A stretch of 39,976 nucleotides of DNA. Origin: Bacteroidota bacterium. GTDB taxonomy: Bacteria; Bacteroidota; Bacteroidia; JABDFU01. The stretch is from assembly GCA_013286805.1 (NCBI GenBank), contig JABDEY010000010.1, positions 1 to 39,976 of the forward strand, written 5' to 3'. Every line of letters starts with the position of its first letter. The stretch's first letter is position 1. Shown here piece after piece: positions 8,473-16,255 of the stretch. Position numbers and translations under genes: made by a program. The notes under the pieces were generated by a model. The model made no database searches. It was not told the DNA's origin and saw nothing but the letters and a program-made list of their open reading frames with translations.

Positions 8473-11133
8473 ATGAAAAAACAGATATACATGAATCTAA
8501 ATAACTTTACAATCAAATCACAGGAGGCCATACAAGAGGCCCAGCAATTAGCCACCATAGGTGGAAATCAGGGAATAGAAAACGGGCACATCCTAAAAGG
8601 ACTGCTGAAAGTAGACGAAAATGTCAGCCCCTATCTGCTAAAAAAGCTGAATGTAAATTTCAGTATGTTCGAAAAGGCCTTAGACAAAATCATTGAAAGC
8701 TATCCCAAAGTCAGCGGAGGAACAATTTACCTGTCCAACACCGCCAATCAGACGCTTGCAAAAGCAAGCACCTACCTGAAAGAGTTCGGAGACGAATACG
8801 TATCCATCGAACACCTGCTCCTGGCCCTGCTTGCCACCAAAGACACCATTTCAACCTTGATGAAGGACAACGGCATCACAGAAAAGGACCTCAAAGCCGC
8901 CATCATCGAACTCCGCAAAGGAAGCAAAGTAACCAGCAGCACAGCAGAAGGAACCTATAACTCCTTAAACAAATTCGCCATTAATCTCAACGAGCGCGCC
9001 CGCACAGGTAAGCTCGACCCCGTCATAGGCCGGGACGAAGAAATCAGACGTGTATTGCAAATCCTCTCACGCAGAACCAAGAACAACCCAATATTAGTTG
9101 GTGAGCCCGGAGTCGGCAAAACAGCCATTGCAGAAGGCCTTGCACACCGCATTATAAATGGCGATGTACCCGAAAATTTAAAATCAAAACAAATCTATTC
9201 ACTCGACATGAGCGCCCTTATCGCTGGCGCCAAATTCAAAGGAGAGTTTGAAGAACGCCTCAAATCAGTCGTAAAAGAAGTCATCAGCAGCGAAGGAGAC
9301 ATCGTATTATTCATAGACGAAATTCACACACTCATAGGAGCCGGAGGAGGCGAAGGCGCCATGGACGCCGCAAACATTTTAAAACCAGCGCTAGCCCGGG
9401 GAGAACTAAGGGCCATAGGCGCCACAACACTCGGAGAATATCAAAAATATTTTGAAAAGGATAAAGCCCTTGAACGCCGCTTTCAGAAAGTCATGGTCGA
9501 AGAGCCAACAGAAGAAGACGCCATCTCTATCCTGCGCGGGATAAAAGAAAAATACGAAACGCACCATAAAGTTCGCATCAAAGACGAAGCCATCATAGCA
9601 GCAGTAGAGCTATCCATACGGTACATCACTGACCGTTTTTTGCCTGACAAAGCCATCGACCTCATAGACGAAGCAGCCAGCAAACTAAGGATGGAAATCA
9701 ATTCCATGCCCGTAGAACTCGACGAAGCAGAACGCAGGATACGTCAGCTCGAGATCGAGCGCGCAGCCATCAAAAGAGAAAACGACAAAACAAAACTCGA
9801 ACAGCTCAACAAAGAAATCGCCGAACTCAGTGACAAACGTGCCGACATACGAGCCCAGTGGAAAAGCGAAAAAGAAGTCGTAGACAACATCCAGAAAATC
9901 AAACAGGATATCGAAGAATACAAAGTACAGGCAGAACAGGCCGAACGCAGCGGGGACTATGGCAAAGTAGCGGAAATCCGGTACGGCAAAATAAAAGAAT
10001 CCGAAAAGCAACTAGCCGCCTGCCAGATCAAGGTCGACGAAATGAAAGCCAAAGGCAACCAATTGGTAAAAGAAGAAGTAGACAGCGAAGACATAGCCGT
10101 AGTCGTAAGCCGTTGGACAGGCATACCCGTCAGCCGCATGTTACAAAGCGAAAGAGAAAAACTGTTACACCTCGAAGATGAACTGCACAAACGCGTCATC
10201 GGCCAGGAAGAAGCGATCTCAGCCATATCCGACGCAGTACGCAGAAGCAGGGCAGGCATGCAGGACGCCCGCAAACCCATAGGTTCCTTTATATTTTTGG
10301 GAACCACAGGCGTAGGCAAAACCGAGTTGGCCAAAGCACTCGCAGAATTCCTGTTCAATAACGAAAATGCCATGACACGCATTGATATGAGCGAATACCA
10401 GGAACGCCACTCCGTCAGCCGTTTAGTCGGCGCGCCCCCCGGATATGTGGGATATGAAGAAGGCGGACAGCTCACAGAAGCCGTGCGCCGGAAACCTTAC
10501 AGCGTAGTATTATTGGATGAAATCGAAAAAGCACATCCTGATGTATTCAACATATTGCTGCAAGTTCTTGACGACGGAAGGCTCACAGACAACAAAGGGC
10601 GGGTGGTCAATTTCAAAAATACCATCATAATCATGACCTCCAACATAGGCTCGCCAATCATACAGGGAAATTTTGACAAACTAACAGACAAAAACAGAGA
10701 AGAAATCATAGAAAAAACAAAAGCCGAAGTCTTTGAACTGGTCAGACAAACTATACGCCCCGAATTCCTGAACCGCATTGACGAAGTCATCATGTTTGCA
10801 CCCCTCACCCAAAAAGAAATAAAACAGATTGTAGAAATGCAGATTAAAGGCGTACAGAAAATGTTAAGCGACAGCGGCATAAACCTCACCTACACCGAAT
10901 ATGCACTCGAATGGATTACCAAAATCGGGTACGACCCGCAATTCGGCGCCCGACCTTTAAAGAGAGCCATACAGAAACACGTACTCAATGAACTCAGCAA
11001 ACAAATCCTGAGCGGCAAAGTCACTAAAGACAGTGCCATATTGTTAGACGTTTTTGATGAACAGGTAGTATTCAGGAACCCTCTAAAGGAAGAAAATAAA
11101 GCTGCGGGTAAAGAGAAGAGAACTAAAAGTTAG
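8473..11133 (+). CDS. clpB: ATP-dependent disaggregase chaperone ClpB
   Basis: This 886-residue Hsp100 protein is full length for ClpB. It has Clp N domains (about 10-150) and a first AAA+ module with Walker A GEPGVGKT (210-217) and Walker B VLFIDEIH (278-285). The ClpB-specific middle coiled coil (about 415-540) follows, then a second AAA+ module with Walker A GTTGVGKT (610-617) and Walker B VVLLDEIE (678-685), and a C-terminal D2-small domain. It extracts and refolds aggregated proteins with DnaK in the cytoplasm. Homologues usually begin at [13 protein letters not shown], so ATG 8491 is a strong alternative start; no Shine-Dalgarno decides between them. The C-terminal tail ([15 protein letters not shown]) is charged. 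It stands alone, with a repeat hairpin upstream and a long empty region downstream. Confidence 0.97.
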   Translation: MKKQIYMNLNNFTIKSQEAIQEAQQLATIGGNQGIENGHILKGLLKVDENVSPYLLKKLNVNFSMFEKALDKIIESYPKVSGGTIYLSNTANQTLAKASTYLKEFGDEYVSIEHLLLALLATKDTISTLMKDNGITEKDLKAAIIELRKGSKVTSSTAEGTYNSLNKFAINLNERARTGKLDPVIGRDEEIRRVLQILSRRTKNNPILVGEPGVGKTAIAEGLAHRIINGDVPENLKSKQIYSLDMSALIAGAKFKGEFEERLKSVVKEVISSEGDIVLFIDEIHTLIGAGGGEGAMDAANILKPALARGELRAIGATTLGEYQKYFEKDKALERRFQKVMVEEPTEEDAISILRGIKEKYETHHKVRIKDEAIIAAVELSIRYITDRFLPDKAIDLIDEAASKLRMEINSMPVELDEAERRIRQLEIERAAIKRENDKTKLEQLNKEIAELSDKRADIRAQWKSEKEVVDNIQKIKQDIEEYKVQAEQAERSGDYGKVAEIRYGKIKESEKQLAACQIKVDEMKAKGNQLVKEEVDSEDIAVVVSRWTGIPVSRMLQSEREKLLHLEDELHKRVIGQEEAISAISDAVRRSRAGMQDARKPIGSFIFLGTTGVGKTELAKALAEFLFNNENAMTRIDMSEYQERHSVSRLVGAPPGYVGYEEGGQLTEAVRRKPYSVVLLDEIEKAHPDVFNILLQVLDDGRLTDNKGRVVNFKNTIIIMTSNIGSPIIQGNFDKLTDKNREEIIEKTKAEVFELVRQTIRPEFLNRIDEVIMFAPLTQKEIKQIVEMQIKGVQKMLSDSGINLTYTEYALEWITKIGYDPQFGARPLKRAIQKHVLNELSKQILSGKVTKDSAILLDVFDEQVVFRNPLKEENKAAGKEKRTKS

Positions 11134-11264
11134 CATCAGTTAATTGCTGCTAAAAATTAAGCACCGTTCATCGCTGCCAATAAATCGGCTTCCGCTCTTT
11201 CCACCCACCCGATTTATACGCATTCCTTTCTTTTATTTCAATGGGGCTTACTTCCACACTACCC

Positions 11265-11283
11265 GGCTCAAACAGCCCAGGCT
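11265..11283 (+). repeat. GGCTCAA-family repeat word
   Basis: GGCTCAAACAGCC followed by CAGGCT: the same core as the copies at 8417 and 13048, with a short degenerate AGCC/GGCT stem. Confidence 0.35.
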
Positions 11284-11302
11284 CCAACCCACCAACCCGC
11301 TC

Positions 11303-11321
11303 AATCCTCCAGTGGAGGATT
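11303..11321. repeat. Hairpin, 8-bp perfect stem
   Basis: AATCCTCC / GGAGGATT with loop AGT, preceded by GCTCAA at 11299-11304. There is no following T-run on either strand, so termination is doubtful. The GCTCAA-plus-stem layout resembles the repeats at 8417 and 13048, but the stem sequence differs. Confidence 0.5.
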
Positions 11322-11429
11322 GCCGTCCTCTCTGCTGCTTAATTTATCTTATTAATATGCATTGGACTTGCATTCGGTTGCCTCGGCTCTTCATTCGCTT
11401 TTGTACTGAAGCTTCCCGATAGGACTATT

Positions 11430-11520
11430 CGTTTTTGAAACGATTTTACAGGTCCACCAAAATAAACCTATTGAGGCTATTAGGTTCACCAAAATGAACC
11501 TATGAAGAATGTCAAAAACG
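11430..11520. repeat. Nested element: inverted 9-mers around two 22-bp direct repeats
   Basis: CGTTTTTGA (11430-11438) and its exact reverse complement TCAAAAACG (11512-11520) enclose two 22-base direct repeats (11450-11471 and 11482-11503) that differ at two positions. The second copy is itself a hairpin: TAGGTTCA and TGAACCTA pair around CCAAAA (11481-11502). The first copy pairs less well. It could be a structured RNA, a decayed miniature element or a protein-binding site; nothing in the sequence decides. Confidence 0.55.
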
Positions 11521-11535
11521 GACTTATGTGCACAA

Positions 11536-11646
11536 ATGAAATCGATTTATTTTTCAACTGGTTCTGGGGTATTAGCGGCTGTCGGAGAAAATATCAAACA
11601 TCATCAGTATTGGCTCAAACTGAAAGGCGCAGTTTTTACGGAATAG
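11536..11646 (+). CDS. Possible small protein, 36 codons
   Basis: ATG at 11536 opens a 36-residue frame beginning MKSIYFSTGSGVLAAVGENI and ending at TAG 11644-11646, 18 bases before the convergent HMG-CoA lyase stop. I recognise no family and see no promoter or ribosome-binding site. It is listed because it is the only frame with protein-like composition in this gap; it may be chance or a gene remnant. Confidence 0.15.
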   Translation: MKSIYFSTGSGVLAAVGENIKHHQYWLKLKGAVFTE

Positions 11647-11664
11647 AGAAAAAGGAAAGAAAGT

Positions 11665-12519
11665 TTAGATATGCTCCATGAAGACCTTGTTCGCTAAAAC
11701 CATAGCCTCAGTAAAAGCTGCTTTATCAATCCCTGCCTCAATTTTCTTCTCCTCAAAAAAACTCAACAGATTCTCCGTTGCCATATTACCTACCAACTCA
11801 TCCTCTGCCATCGGGCAACCCCCAAAACCCTTAATTGCTCCATCAAACCGCCTGCATCCCGCATCATAAGCTGCCTGCAACTTCTCTCTCCAGGCATCCG
11901 GGCGCGTATGTAAATGAGCTCCAATCTCACTATTTTTAAATTCAGGAATAATATTCGAAAATAATTCCGAAATGCTGGCCGGATTGGAAACACCAATTGT
12001 ATCCGCCAGAGAAATAACCTTAACACCCATACCCACCAGCTTTGCCGCCCATTTATGAACAATACCGGGATTCCATACATCACCATAAGGATTCCCAAAC
12101 GCCATAGAAAGATACACCACCAGCGTCTTCTTACTGTTCAGACACAAAAACTGAATCTCCTCCACTCGCTTCAATGACTCCTCAATCGAAGAATTCGTAT
12201 TCCGCTGCTGAAAAGTTTCAGAAACAGAAAACGGAAAACCCAGATAACTAATTTCATCAAACACCACCGCATCCTGCGCACCACGCACATTCGCAACAAT
12301 CGCCAGCAACTTAGACTTAGTCAGGCTCATATCCAGTTGCAGCAGCACCCCCGCAGTATCCTGCATCTGGGGAATCAGCTTGGGGGAAACAAAACTCCCC
12401 ACATCAATCGTATCAAAACCCACCCTTAGCAGCGCAGAAATATACTCCAGCTTTTTCGCCGTAGGAACAAACTCCTTCATTCCCTGCATCGCATCCCTCG
12501 GACACTCAATAATTTTCAT
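11665..12519 (-). CDS. Hydroxymethylglutaryl-CoA lyase
   Basis: This 284-residue protein is of the HMGL/DRE-TIM metallolyase superfamily. It cleaves 3-hydroxy-3-methylglutaryl-CoA to acetyl-CoA and acetoacetate, the last step of leucine breakdown. Visible marks are ECPRDAMQG (Arg8-Asp9, catalytic/metal), GAHLHT (His202 and His204, metal) and GAIKGFGGCPMAEDELVGNMATE, whose Cys235 is the active-site loop cysteine and Asn245 the metal ligand. The HLHT form, in place of the canonical HCHD, is as I recall from Bacteroidota members. Length is close to the family norm. It lies 58 bases downstream of the DUF721 gene on the same strand, but the functions are unrelated. A related-lyase activity cannot be excluded. 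Confidence 0.9.
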   Translation of the reverse strand: MKIIECPRDAMQGMKEFVPTAKKLEYISALLRVGFDTIDVGSFVSPKLIPQMQDTAGVLLQLDMSLTKSKLLAIVANVRGAQDAVVFDEISYLGFPFSVSETFQQRNTNSSIEESLKRVEEIQFLCLNSKKTLVVYLSMAFGNPYGDVWNPGIVHKWAAKLVGMGVKVISLADTIGVSNPASISELFSNIIPEFKNSEIGAHLHTRPDAWREKLQAAYDAGCRRFDGAIKGFGGCPMAEDELVGNMATENLLSFFEEKKIEAGIDKAAFTEAMVLANKVFMEHI

Positions 12520-12577
12520 AAAAATTGAATTTCAAATAAATTGACTCAGACAGACAAATCAGCCCCCCCGCATTCAA

Positions 12578-12868
12578 CTACCTCAAATTAATACGGTCAA
12601 TCACCTCCTTGCCGGCCTCCTCATTCAGCAGTTTCACAATCTTCTCCTTTGAAAAAGAAAGCTCCTGCCGCAAAGCCGCCGAATCCAGGCGAATAAACAA
12701 CTCCTTACCCTGAATAAAAATATGAGACGTATGACGGGCGACCATCCCACCCATTACCTTCTCCCAGGAAGCAATCAGATTTAGCTCCTCCATCTTCCTG
12801 TCCAGACGAAACGTCTTCAGCATCTCATCAATAGCCTGCTTAATCGTTTGGTGATTATGTTCGAACAT
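12578..12868 (-). CDS. DUF721 / DciA-like protein
   Basis: This 96-residue protein carries a DUF721 domain over its whole length. The WEKVMGGMVARHTSHIFIQGKELFIRLDSAALRQELSF region is the conserved core, with a helical C-terminus. DUF721 includes DciA, which helps load the replicative helicase DnaB in bacteria lacking DnaC-type loaders. It lies downstream of recF on the same strand, an arrangement common in Bacteroidota and consistent with a DNA-replication role. About 210 bases separate the two genes, and these contain GGCTCAA-type repeats. The family call is firm; the helicase-loading role is inferred from the family. Confidence 0.85.
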   Translation of the reverse strand: MFEHNHQTIKQAIDEMLKTFRLDRKMEELNLIASWEKVMGGMVARHTSHIFIQGKELFIRLDSAALRQELSFSKEKIVKLLNEEAGKEVIDRINLR

Positions 12869-13011
12869 TTTCTATCGCTCTTTTATGACCGCTTCCCACA
12901 TCCTGTTTCCTGCGTCCTGTACTCTTACAATTCTTAACTTACTTAGCTTCGCTCTGCAGTTATTTGCATCTTTTATTCTGTTTTTATCGTGCTTATAGTC
13001 CTTCGCACCAA

Positions 13012-13020
13012 CTGGCTCAA
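13012..13020 (+). repeat. GGCTCAA-family repeat word
   Basis: CTGGCTCAA followed by CCAGCCCACAGG, about 30 bases from the fuller copy at 13048. Two family members therefore sit in the same recF-DUF721 spacer. Confidence 0.4.
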
Positions 13021-13047
13021 CCAGCCCACAGGATACTATCGCACAAT

Positions 13048-13072
13048 CTGGCTCAAATAGCCAACGGCTATT
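13048..13072 (+). repeat. GGCTCAA-hairpin repeat, copy B
   Basis: CTGGCTCAAATAGCC, triplet AAC, then GGCTATT. The stem AATAGCC / GGCTATT (13056-13062 with 13066-13072) is seven base pairs. Over 23 bases it matches the reverse complement of 8421-8443 apart from the loop triplet. Conserved arms with a variable loop suggest that the hairpin is what is maintained. Confidence 0.6.
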
Positions 13073-13079
13073 AGCCCCC

Positions 13080-14210
13080 CTATTTCGCGTTGCTCAATAG
13101 TTCAACAGTACTCTTCACAACCCCACCCTTAATATGAAACTGCCTGAATTGCCTCTCCACCCCTTCTGAAAAAACACCCGAAATCCTATCCGCATGCGTA
13201 TCCGTAATAAAAATCTGGCCAAAATGATCCCCACTCACCACCTCCATCAGCCGCATAACCCTCGCCTCATCCAGCTTATCCTGAATATCATCCAACAACA
13301 GCAACGGAGCACAATTCTTAATCCTCCGAATATGATCAAACTGCGCCAGTTTCAGGGCAATCAGGTACGACTTCTGCTGACCCTGAGAACCATACTTCTT
13401 CACTGCATACCCATCAATCGTCAGTTCCAGGTCATCCTTGTGAACCCCAACCGTCGTATGCTGCAGCAAGCGATCCTTTTTGATCGCCCCTCTCAGCACC
13501 GCATCAAAATCACCCTCATTCAGATCCGAATGATACACCAGTTGCACCCGTTCAGTACCACCTGAAATTTTTTCATAATACCTCTGAAATACAGGAATAA
13601 GCTCTGCCACGAGCTTCTCCCGCTTTTCATGAATACGCCTTGCAAACTCAACCAGCTGTACATCCCAAATCTCAATCGACTCCTGCGCAAAATAACCCGT
13701 CTCCGCAAATTTTTTCAAAAGCGCATTCCGCTGAGACACAATCCGCGCATATGCAATCAGGTCATTCAGGTAAACACGGTCAAATTGAGCGATAACACCA
13801 TCCATAAACTTCCTCCTGCTCTCACTCCCCTCATGAATCAGCTCCGAATCCGAAGGAGAAATCATCACTAACGGAAACAAACCTATATGATCCGCCAGCC
13901 TGCTATACTCCGTCTTGTTTCTCTTAAAAAGTTTTTTCTGACTTCGCTTCAACCCGCAATACACTTCCTCCTCTTCACTATCCGAAACAAACACCCCACG
14001 CACCACAAAGAAAGGAGCCTCGTGAAGAATATTCTGACTGTCAACAGGATTAAAAAAACTCTTGCATAAAGAAAGGTAATGCACTGCATCCAGCAAATTG
14101 GTCTTTCCCTCCCCGTTACTGCCCGTAAAGCAATTAATACCAGTGCAGAACTCAAGCTCTGCTTCACGGTAATTCTTAAAATTGAGAAGGGAAATGCTTT
14201 TTAGATACAT
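13080..14210 (-). CDS. recF: DNA replication and repair protein RecF
   Basis: This 376-residue SMC-like ATPase has an N-terminal NFKNYREAELEF lead-in, Walker A GSNGEGKT (30-37), an ABC-type signature YGSQGQQKS (about 273-281) and Walker B LLLLDDIQDKLD (303-314). Length and motif order match RecF, which binds gapped DNA and helps RecO/RecR load RecA. It is cytoplasmic. The start at 14210 gives the family-typical opening MYLKSISLLNFKNYR. It diverges from the membrane TPR gene with 54 bases between starts. No dnaA, dnaN or gyrB lies beside it, as is usual in Bacteroidota. Confidence 0.96.
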   Translation of the reverse strand: MYLKSISLLNFKNYREAELEFCTGINCFTGSNGEGKTNLLDAVHYLSLCKSFFNPVDSQNILHEAPFFVVRGVFVSDSEEEEVYCGLKRSQKKLFKRNKTEYSRLADHIGLFPLVMISPSDSELIHEGSESRRKFMDGVIAQFDRVYLNDLIAYARIVSQRNALLKKFAETGYFAQESIEIWDVQLVEFARRIHEKREKLVAELIPVFQRYYEKISGGTERVQLVYHSDLNEGDFDAVLRGAIKKDRLLQHTTVGVHKDDLELTIDGYAVKKYGSQGQQKSYLIALKLAQFDHIRRIKNCAPLLLLDDIQDKLDEARVMRLMEVVSGDHFGQIFITDTHADRISGVFSEGVERQFRQFHIKGGVVKSTVELLSNAK

Positions 14211-14236
14211 TTTAAATAAAATTAGGGATTTTTACT

Positions 14237-14244
14237 TAATTTCG
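14237..14244 (+). promoter_or_regulatory. Candidate -7 element upstream of the TPR gene
   Basis: TAATTTCG matches TAnnTTTG at all but one position and lies 20 bases before the ATG. No clear -33 element is seen. Confidence 0.3.
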
Positions 14245-14264
14245 CACCTCAATCAACCAAAAAA

Positions 14265-14948
14265 ATGGCCGAAGAAATAAAAGATCAACCCATTATAGAC
14301 GTTCAGGAAGCCCTGAGCAAAACCGAACAATACATTGAAGACAACAAAAAAAGTCTATCTATAATAGTAGGGGTCATCATAGGACTTGTAGGCATCTTTG
14401 TAGCCTGGAAATACTGGTATGTAGCCGGAAAAGAAAAAGACGCGCAAAAAGAACTATTCGCCTCCGAAACCTGGTTCGAAAAAGACTCCCTCAACAAAGC
14501 AATCAGCGGAGACGGCATCTCCATAGGTCTAGAAGGCATAGTAGATCAGTACGGCGTCACCGCCTCCGGCAACCTGGCCGAATACTACCTCGGCATAGGC
14601 TACATGAAGAAAGGTGAATTCGAAAAAGCCATACAACACCTCAAAAATTTCAACTCCAGCGACCAGATGGTAGCCCCTATCGCCACAGGAGCCATAGGCG
14701 ACTGCTACGTCGAACTAAATAAAGTAGAAGAAGGAATAAAGTTCTACATCAAAGCCGCCGAAAAAAGCAAAAACAAATTCACCAGCCCCATTTACCTCAA
14801 AAAAGCCGGCATAGCCTACGAAAGCCTCGGCAACTACAAAGACGCAGTAAAAGTATACCAGCGTATCAAAAACGACTTCGAGAAAACCACCGAAGGCAAA
14901 GACATCGACAAATACCTCAGCCGCGCCAGGACACTTGCAGGAGAATAG
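14265..14948 (+). CDS. Membrane-anchored tetratricopeptide repeat protein (YfgM-like)
   Basis: This 227-residue protein has a charged N-terminal tail, one transmembrane helix (about 30-49) and an extracytoplasmic helical domain with TPR-like units. Examples are LAEYYLGIGYMKKGEFEKAIQHLKNF and IYLKKAGIAYESLGNYKDAVKVYQRI. The layout resembles YfgM/ancillary SecYEG translocon TPR proteins. In Bacteroidota a protein of this type often precedes ribH, as here, though a functional link is not established. It ends 80 bases before the ribH start; the spacer contains TAATCGG-type repeats. Confidence 0.75.
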   Translation: MAEEIKDQPIIDVQEALSKTEQYIEDNKKSLSIIVGVIIGLVGIFVAWKYWYVAGKEKDAQKELFASETWFEKDSLNKAISGDGISIGLEGIVDQYGVTASGNLAEYYLGIGYMKKGEFEKAIQHLKNFNSSDQMVAPIATGAIGDCYVELNKVEEGIKFYIKAAEKSKNKFTSPIYLKKAGIAYESLGNYKDAVKVYQRIKNDFEKTTEGKDIDKYLSRARTLAGE

Positions 14949-14950
14949 AT

Positions 14951-15030
14951 TAATTGGCAAACAGTAATCGGTAAACGGGTGGGGGGCCAATAAATAATAG
15001 TTGAAAATGAATAACCGATAACCAATCCTT
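14951..15030. repeat. Degenerate TAATCGG / AACCGATAACC repeats
   Basis: The TPR-ribH spacer contains CAGTAATCGGTAAACGG and, further on, ATAACCGATAACCAATCC, which is the same kind of word in the opposite orientation. It resembles the spacer at 244-320. Confidence 0.4.
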
Positions 15031-15502
15031 GACAACCCAGGATAAATATCAAACACCTATCCCCAACGCCGAAAAAATGCGCTTCGGCATAGTCGTATCT
15101 GAATGGAACACATCCATAACTAACGCCCTCTGCAAAGCCACCATTGCCTCCCTCCTGCTTCACGGTGCAAAAAAAAAGAACATTAAACTCATTCAGGTCC
15201 CCGGCAGTTTCGAATTAATACTCGGTGCTCAATTGCTCGCAAATAAAAAAAATATAGATGCCGTCATCTGTCTTGGTTGCATCATCAAAGGTGATACACC
15301 CCACTTCGACTTTATCTCACAAGCAGTAGCCTCAGGAATCGCCAACCTCAACATCCACCACAACAAGCCAGTCATCTTCGGCGTCCTCACCACCAATAAC
15401 CTGCAACAAGCCAAAGACCGCAGCGGTGGCAAACACAGCAACAAAGGCACCGAAGCCGCCATCACAGCGATCCAAATGACCGCCCTGCCCAGACAAATTT
15501 AA
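15029..15502 (+). CDS. ribH: 6,7-dimethyl-8-ribityllumazine synthase
   Basis: This 157-residue enzyme condenses 5-amino-6-ribitylaminouracil with dihydroxybutanone phosphate, the penultimate step of riboflavin synthesis. Diagnostic segments are FGIVVSEWN, QVPGSFEL and IKGDTPHFDF (catalytic His92), and DRSGGKHSNKG (Arg131 near the phosphate). The frame has no ATG before residue 17: the only upstream start is TTG at 15029, just after an in-frame TGA at 15008. I chose TTG because the residues between (IPNAEKMRFG) match homologues and give normal family length; ATG 15077 would trim the N-terminus. No other rib genes are in the window and no FMN riboswitch is apparent upstream. Confidence 0.93.
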   Translation: MTTQDKYQTPIPNAEKMRFGIVVSEWNTSITNALCKATIASLLLHGAKKKNIKLIQVPGSFELILGAQLLANKKNIDAVICLGCIIKGDTPHFDFISQAVASGIANLNIHHNKPVIFGVLTTNNLQQAKDRSGGKHSNKGTEAAITAIQMTALPRQI

Positions 15503-15558
15503 ACCAGAACGGAAACAACTAAACCCTCCCCACCCTCCTACTCAACACAATTTTTTAT

Positions 15559-15566
15559 TACCTTCG
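15559..15566 (+). promoter_or_regulatory. Candidate -7 element upstream of tRNA-Ser
   Basis: TACCTTCG, one base from TAnnTTTG, lies 11 bases before the tRNA 5' end. No matching -33 TTTG is seen. Confidence 0.35.
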
Positions 15567-15577
15567 CCCCCATTACT

Positions 15578-15666
15578 GGAAAGGTGGGTGAGTGGCTCAA
15601 ACCAACAGTTTGCTAAACTGTCATACGGGTTAAACCGTATCGGGGGTTCGAATCCCCCCCCTTCCG
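15578..15666 (+). tRNA. tRNA-Ser, anticodon GCT
   Basis: The 89-base class II cloverleaf folds by eye. The acceptor GGAAAGG pairs with CCCTTCC (15659-15665). The anticodon stem ACAGT/ACTGT holds loop TTGCTAA with GCT at 15612-15614. The long variable arm is ATACGG/CCGTAT, and the T arm is GGGGG-TTCGAAT-CCCCC. The discriminator is G15666 and CCA is not encoded. The fifth acceptor pair is an A-C mismatch; all other stems are perfect. It should decode AGC and AGT serine codons. It lies 75 bases after ribH and is followed by a terminator. Confidence 0.95.
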
Positions 15667-15680
15667 CGTTTTTGAATTGT

Positions 15681-15708
15681 AATGCCCCTTTGGGGCATTT
15701 CTTGTTTA
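15681..15708 (+). terminator. Intrinsic terminator after tRNA-Ser
   Basis: The 8-bp stem AATGCCCC/GGGGCATT with loop TTT (15681-15699) is followed by a T-containing tail TCTTGTTT. It lies 14 bases after the tRNA and makes an upstream ATG (15682) an unlikely start for the next gene. Confidence 0.75.
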
Positions 15709-15774
15709 GCGGAAGAGGCGGGATTTAATCCCTCGTTTCTTATATTTTCGATTGATTTCAGTAGCTTCGTAGTT

Positions 15775-16236
15775 ATGAAAAAATATAGGGATAGGGAGTA
15801 TTGTATTGAATGTAAAGAGGTAATCAATACGACTGTGTTTAATTTTTCAACTTCTAATTTTGGTACACCATTATGCATGACACATCAGGATTTGCTTCGT
15901 GAAAAAATGCAATCCAATAAAATTACAACGGAATCCCTTATGCTTTATTTCGCTTTGAAACAACGCGAAGTACCGGCACATTTGGAAAAATATGATGGAT
16001 TTAAGACTATTGATATTGCTGTGCCTCATGCGAGAGTTAACATTGAAGTGGATGGACCACAACATAACATGAGCCCTAAACAAGCACTTGCAGATTTAAA
16101 ACGAACATATTTTTCTTTCAAAAAGGGATATTTTACATTACGTATTCCTAATACATTAGTAAAAGAAAATCTCGAAGAAACAGCTGACATGATTACCGAA
16201 ATTCTCGTCGAAAGCAGGGAGCGAAATAACCCTTAA
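15775..16236 (+). CDS. Small zinc-finger plus PD-(D/E)XK nuclease-like protein
   Basis: This 153-residue protein starts at ATG 15775; an upstream in-frame ATG at 15682 sits inside the tRNA terminator and is rejected. Residues 10-37 have a C-x2-C ... C-x2-H pattern (Cys10, Cys13, Cys34, His37) suggesting one zinc site. Residues 70-140 resemble the DUF559/Vsr-type restriction-endonuclease fold: DIAVPHARVNIEVDGPQH supplies candidate catalytic Asp80, Glu91 and Asp93 plus His97, followed by KKGYFTLRIPN. Such folds occur in very-short-patch-repair-like and mobile nucleases. It lies directly after a tRNA and is visibly A/T-rich compared with ribH and clpB, which hints at acquisition. Substrate and activity are unknown, and no methylase is nearby. 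Confidence 0.65.
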   Translation: MKKYRDREYCIECKEVINTTVFNFSTSNFGTPLCMTHQDLLREKMQSNKITTESLMLYFALKQREVPAHLEKYDGFKTIDIAVPHARVNIEVDGPQHNMSPKQALADLKRTYFSFKKGYFTLRIPNTLVKENLEETADMITEILVESRERNNP

Positions 16237-16255
16237 TATGCGTTCCATGTTCCTT

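Larger units (their letters stand above)
11134..11664. other. Gene-poor intergenic region with repeats and hairpins
   Basis: About 530 bases lie between the convergent clpB and HMG-CoA lyase genes with no convincing gene. The stretch holds a GGCTCAA-type word (11265-11283), a hairpin (11303-11321), a nested repeat structure (11430-11520) and a 36-codon frame (11536-11646). A 92-codon frame at 11144-11422 looks like chance: its translation is low-complexity and no family is recognisable. Confidence 0.6.

Noticed and set aside
9685-10475. Minus-strand frames opposite clpB
   Set aside because: They mirror the repetitive coiled-coil and AAA+ codons of clpB and have no independent features.
11144-11422. 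92-codon plus-strand frame after clpB
   Set aside because: Its translation is Pro/Arg/Leu-rich without domain features, and it spans the repeat words and hairpin of the gap.
11450-11503. Two direct repeats as a possible CRISPR array
   Set aside because: There are only two copies, separated by 10 bases, with no further units and no cas genes.
12869-14264. Replication origin beside recF
   Set aside because: No DnaA-box cluster (TTATCCACA-like) was seen, and neither dnaA nor dnaN is present; the composition switch lies further right.
15682-15774. N-terminal extension of the nuclease-like protein from ATG 15682
   Set aside because: The ATG lies inside the tRNA terminator stem and the added residues have no family match; ATG 15775 leads directly into the zinc-binding segment.
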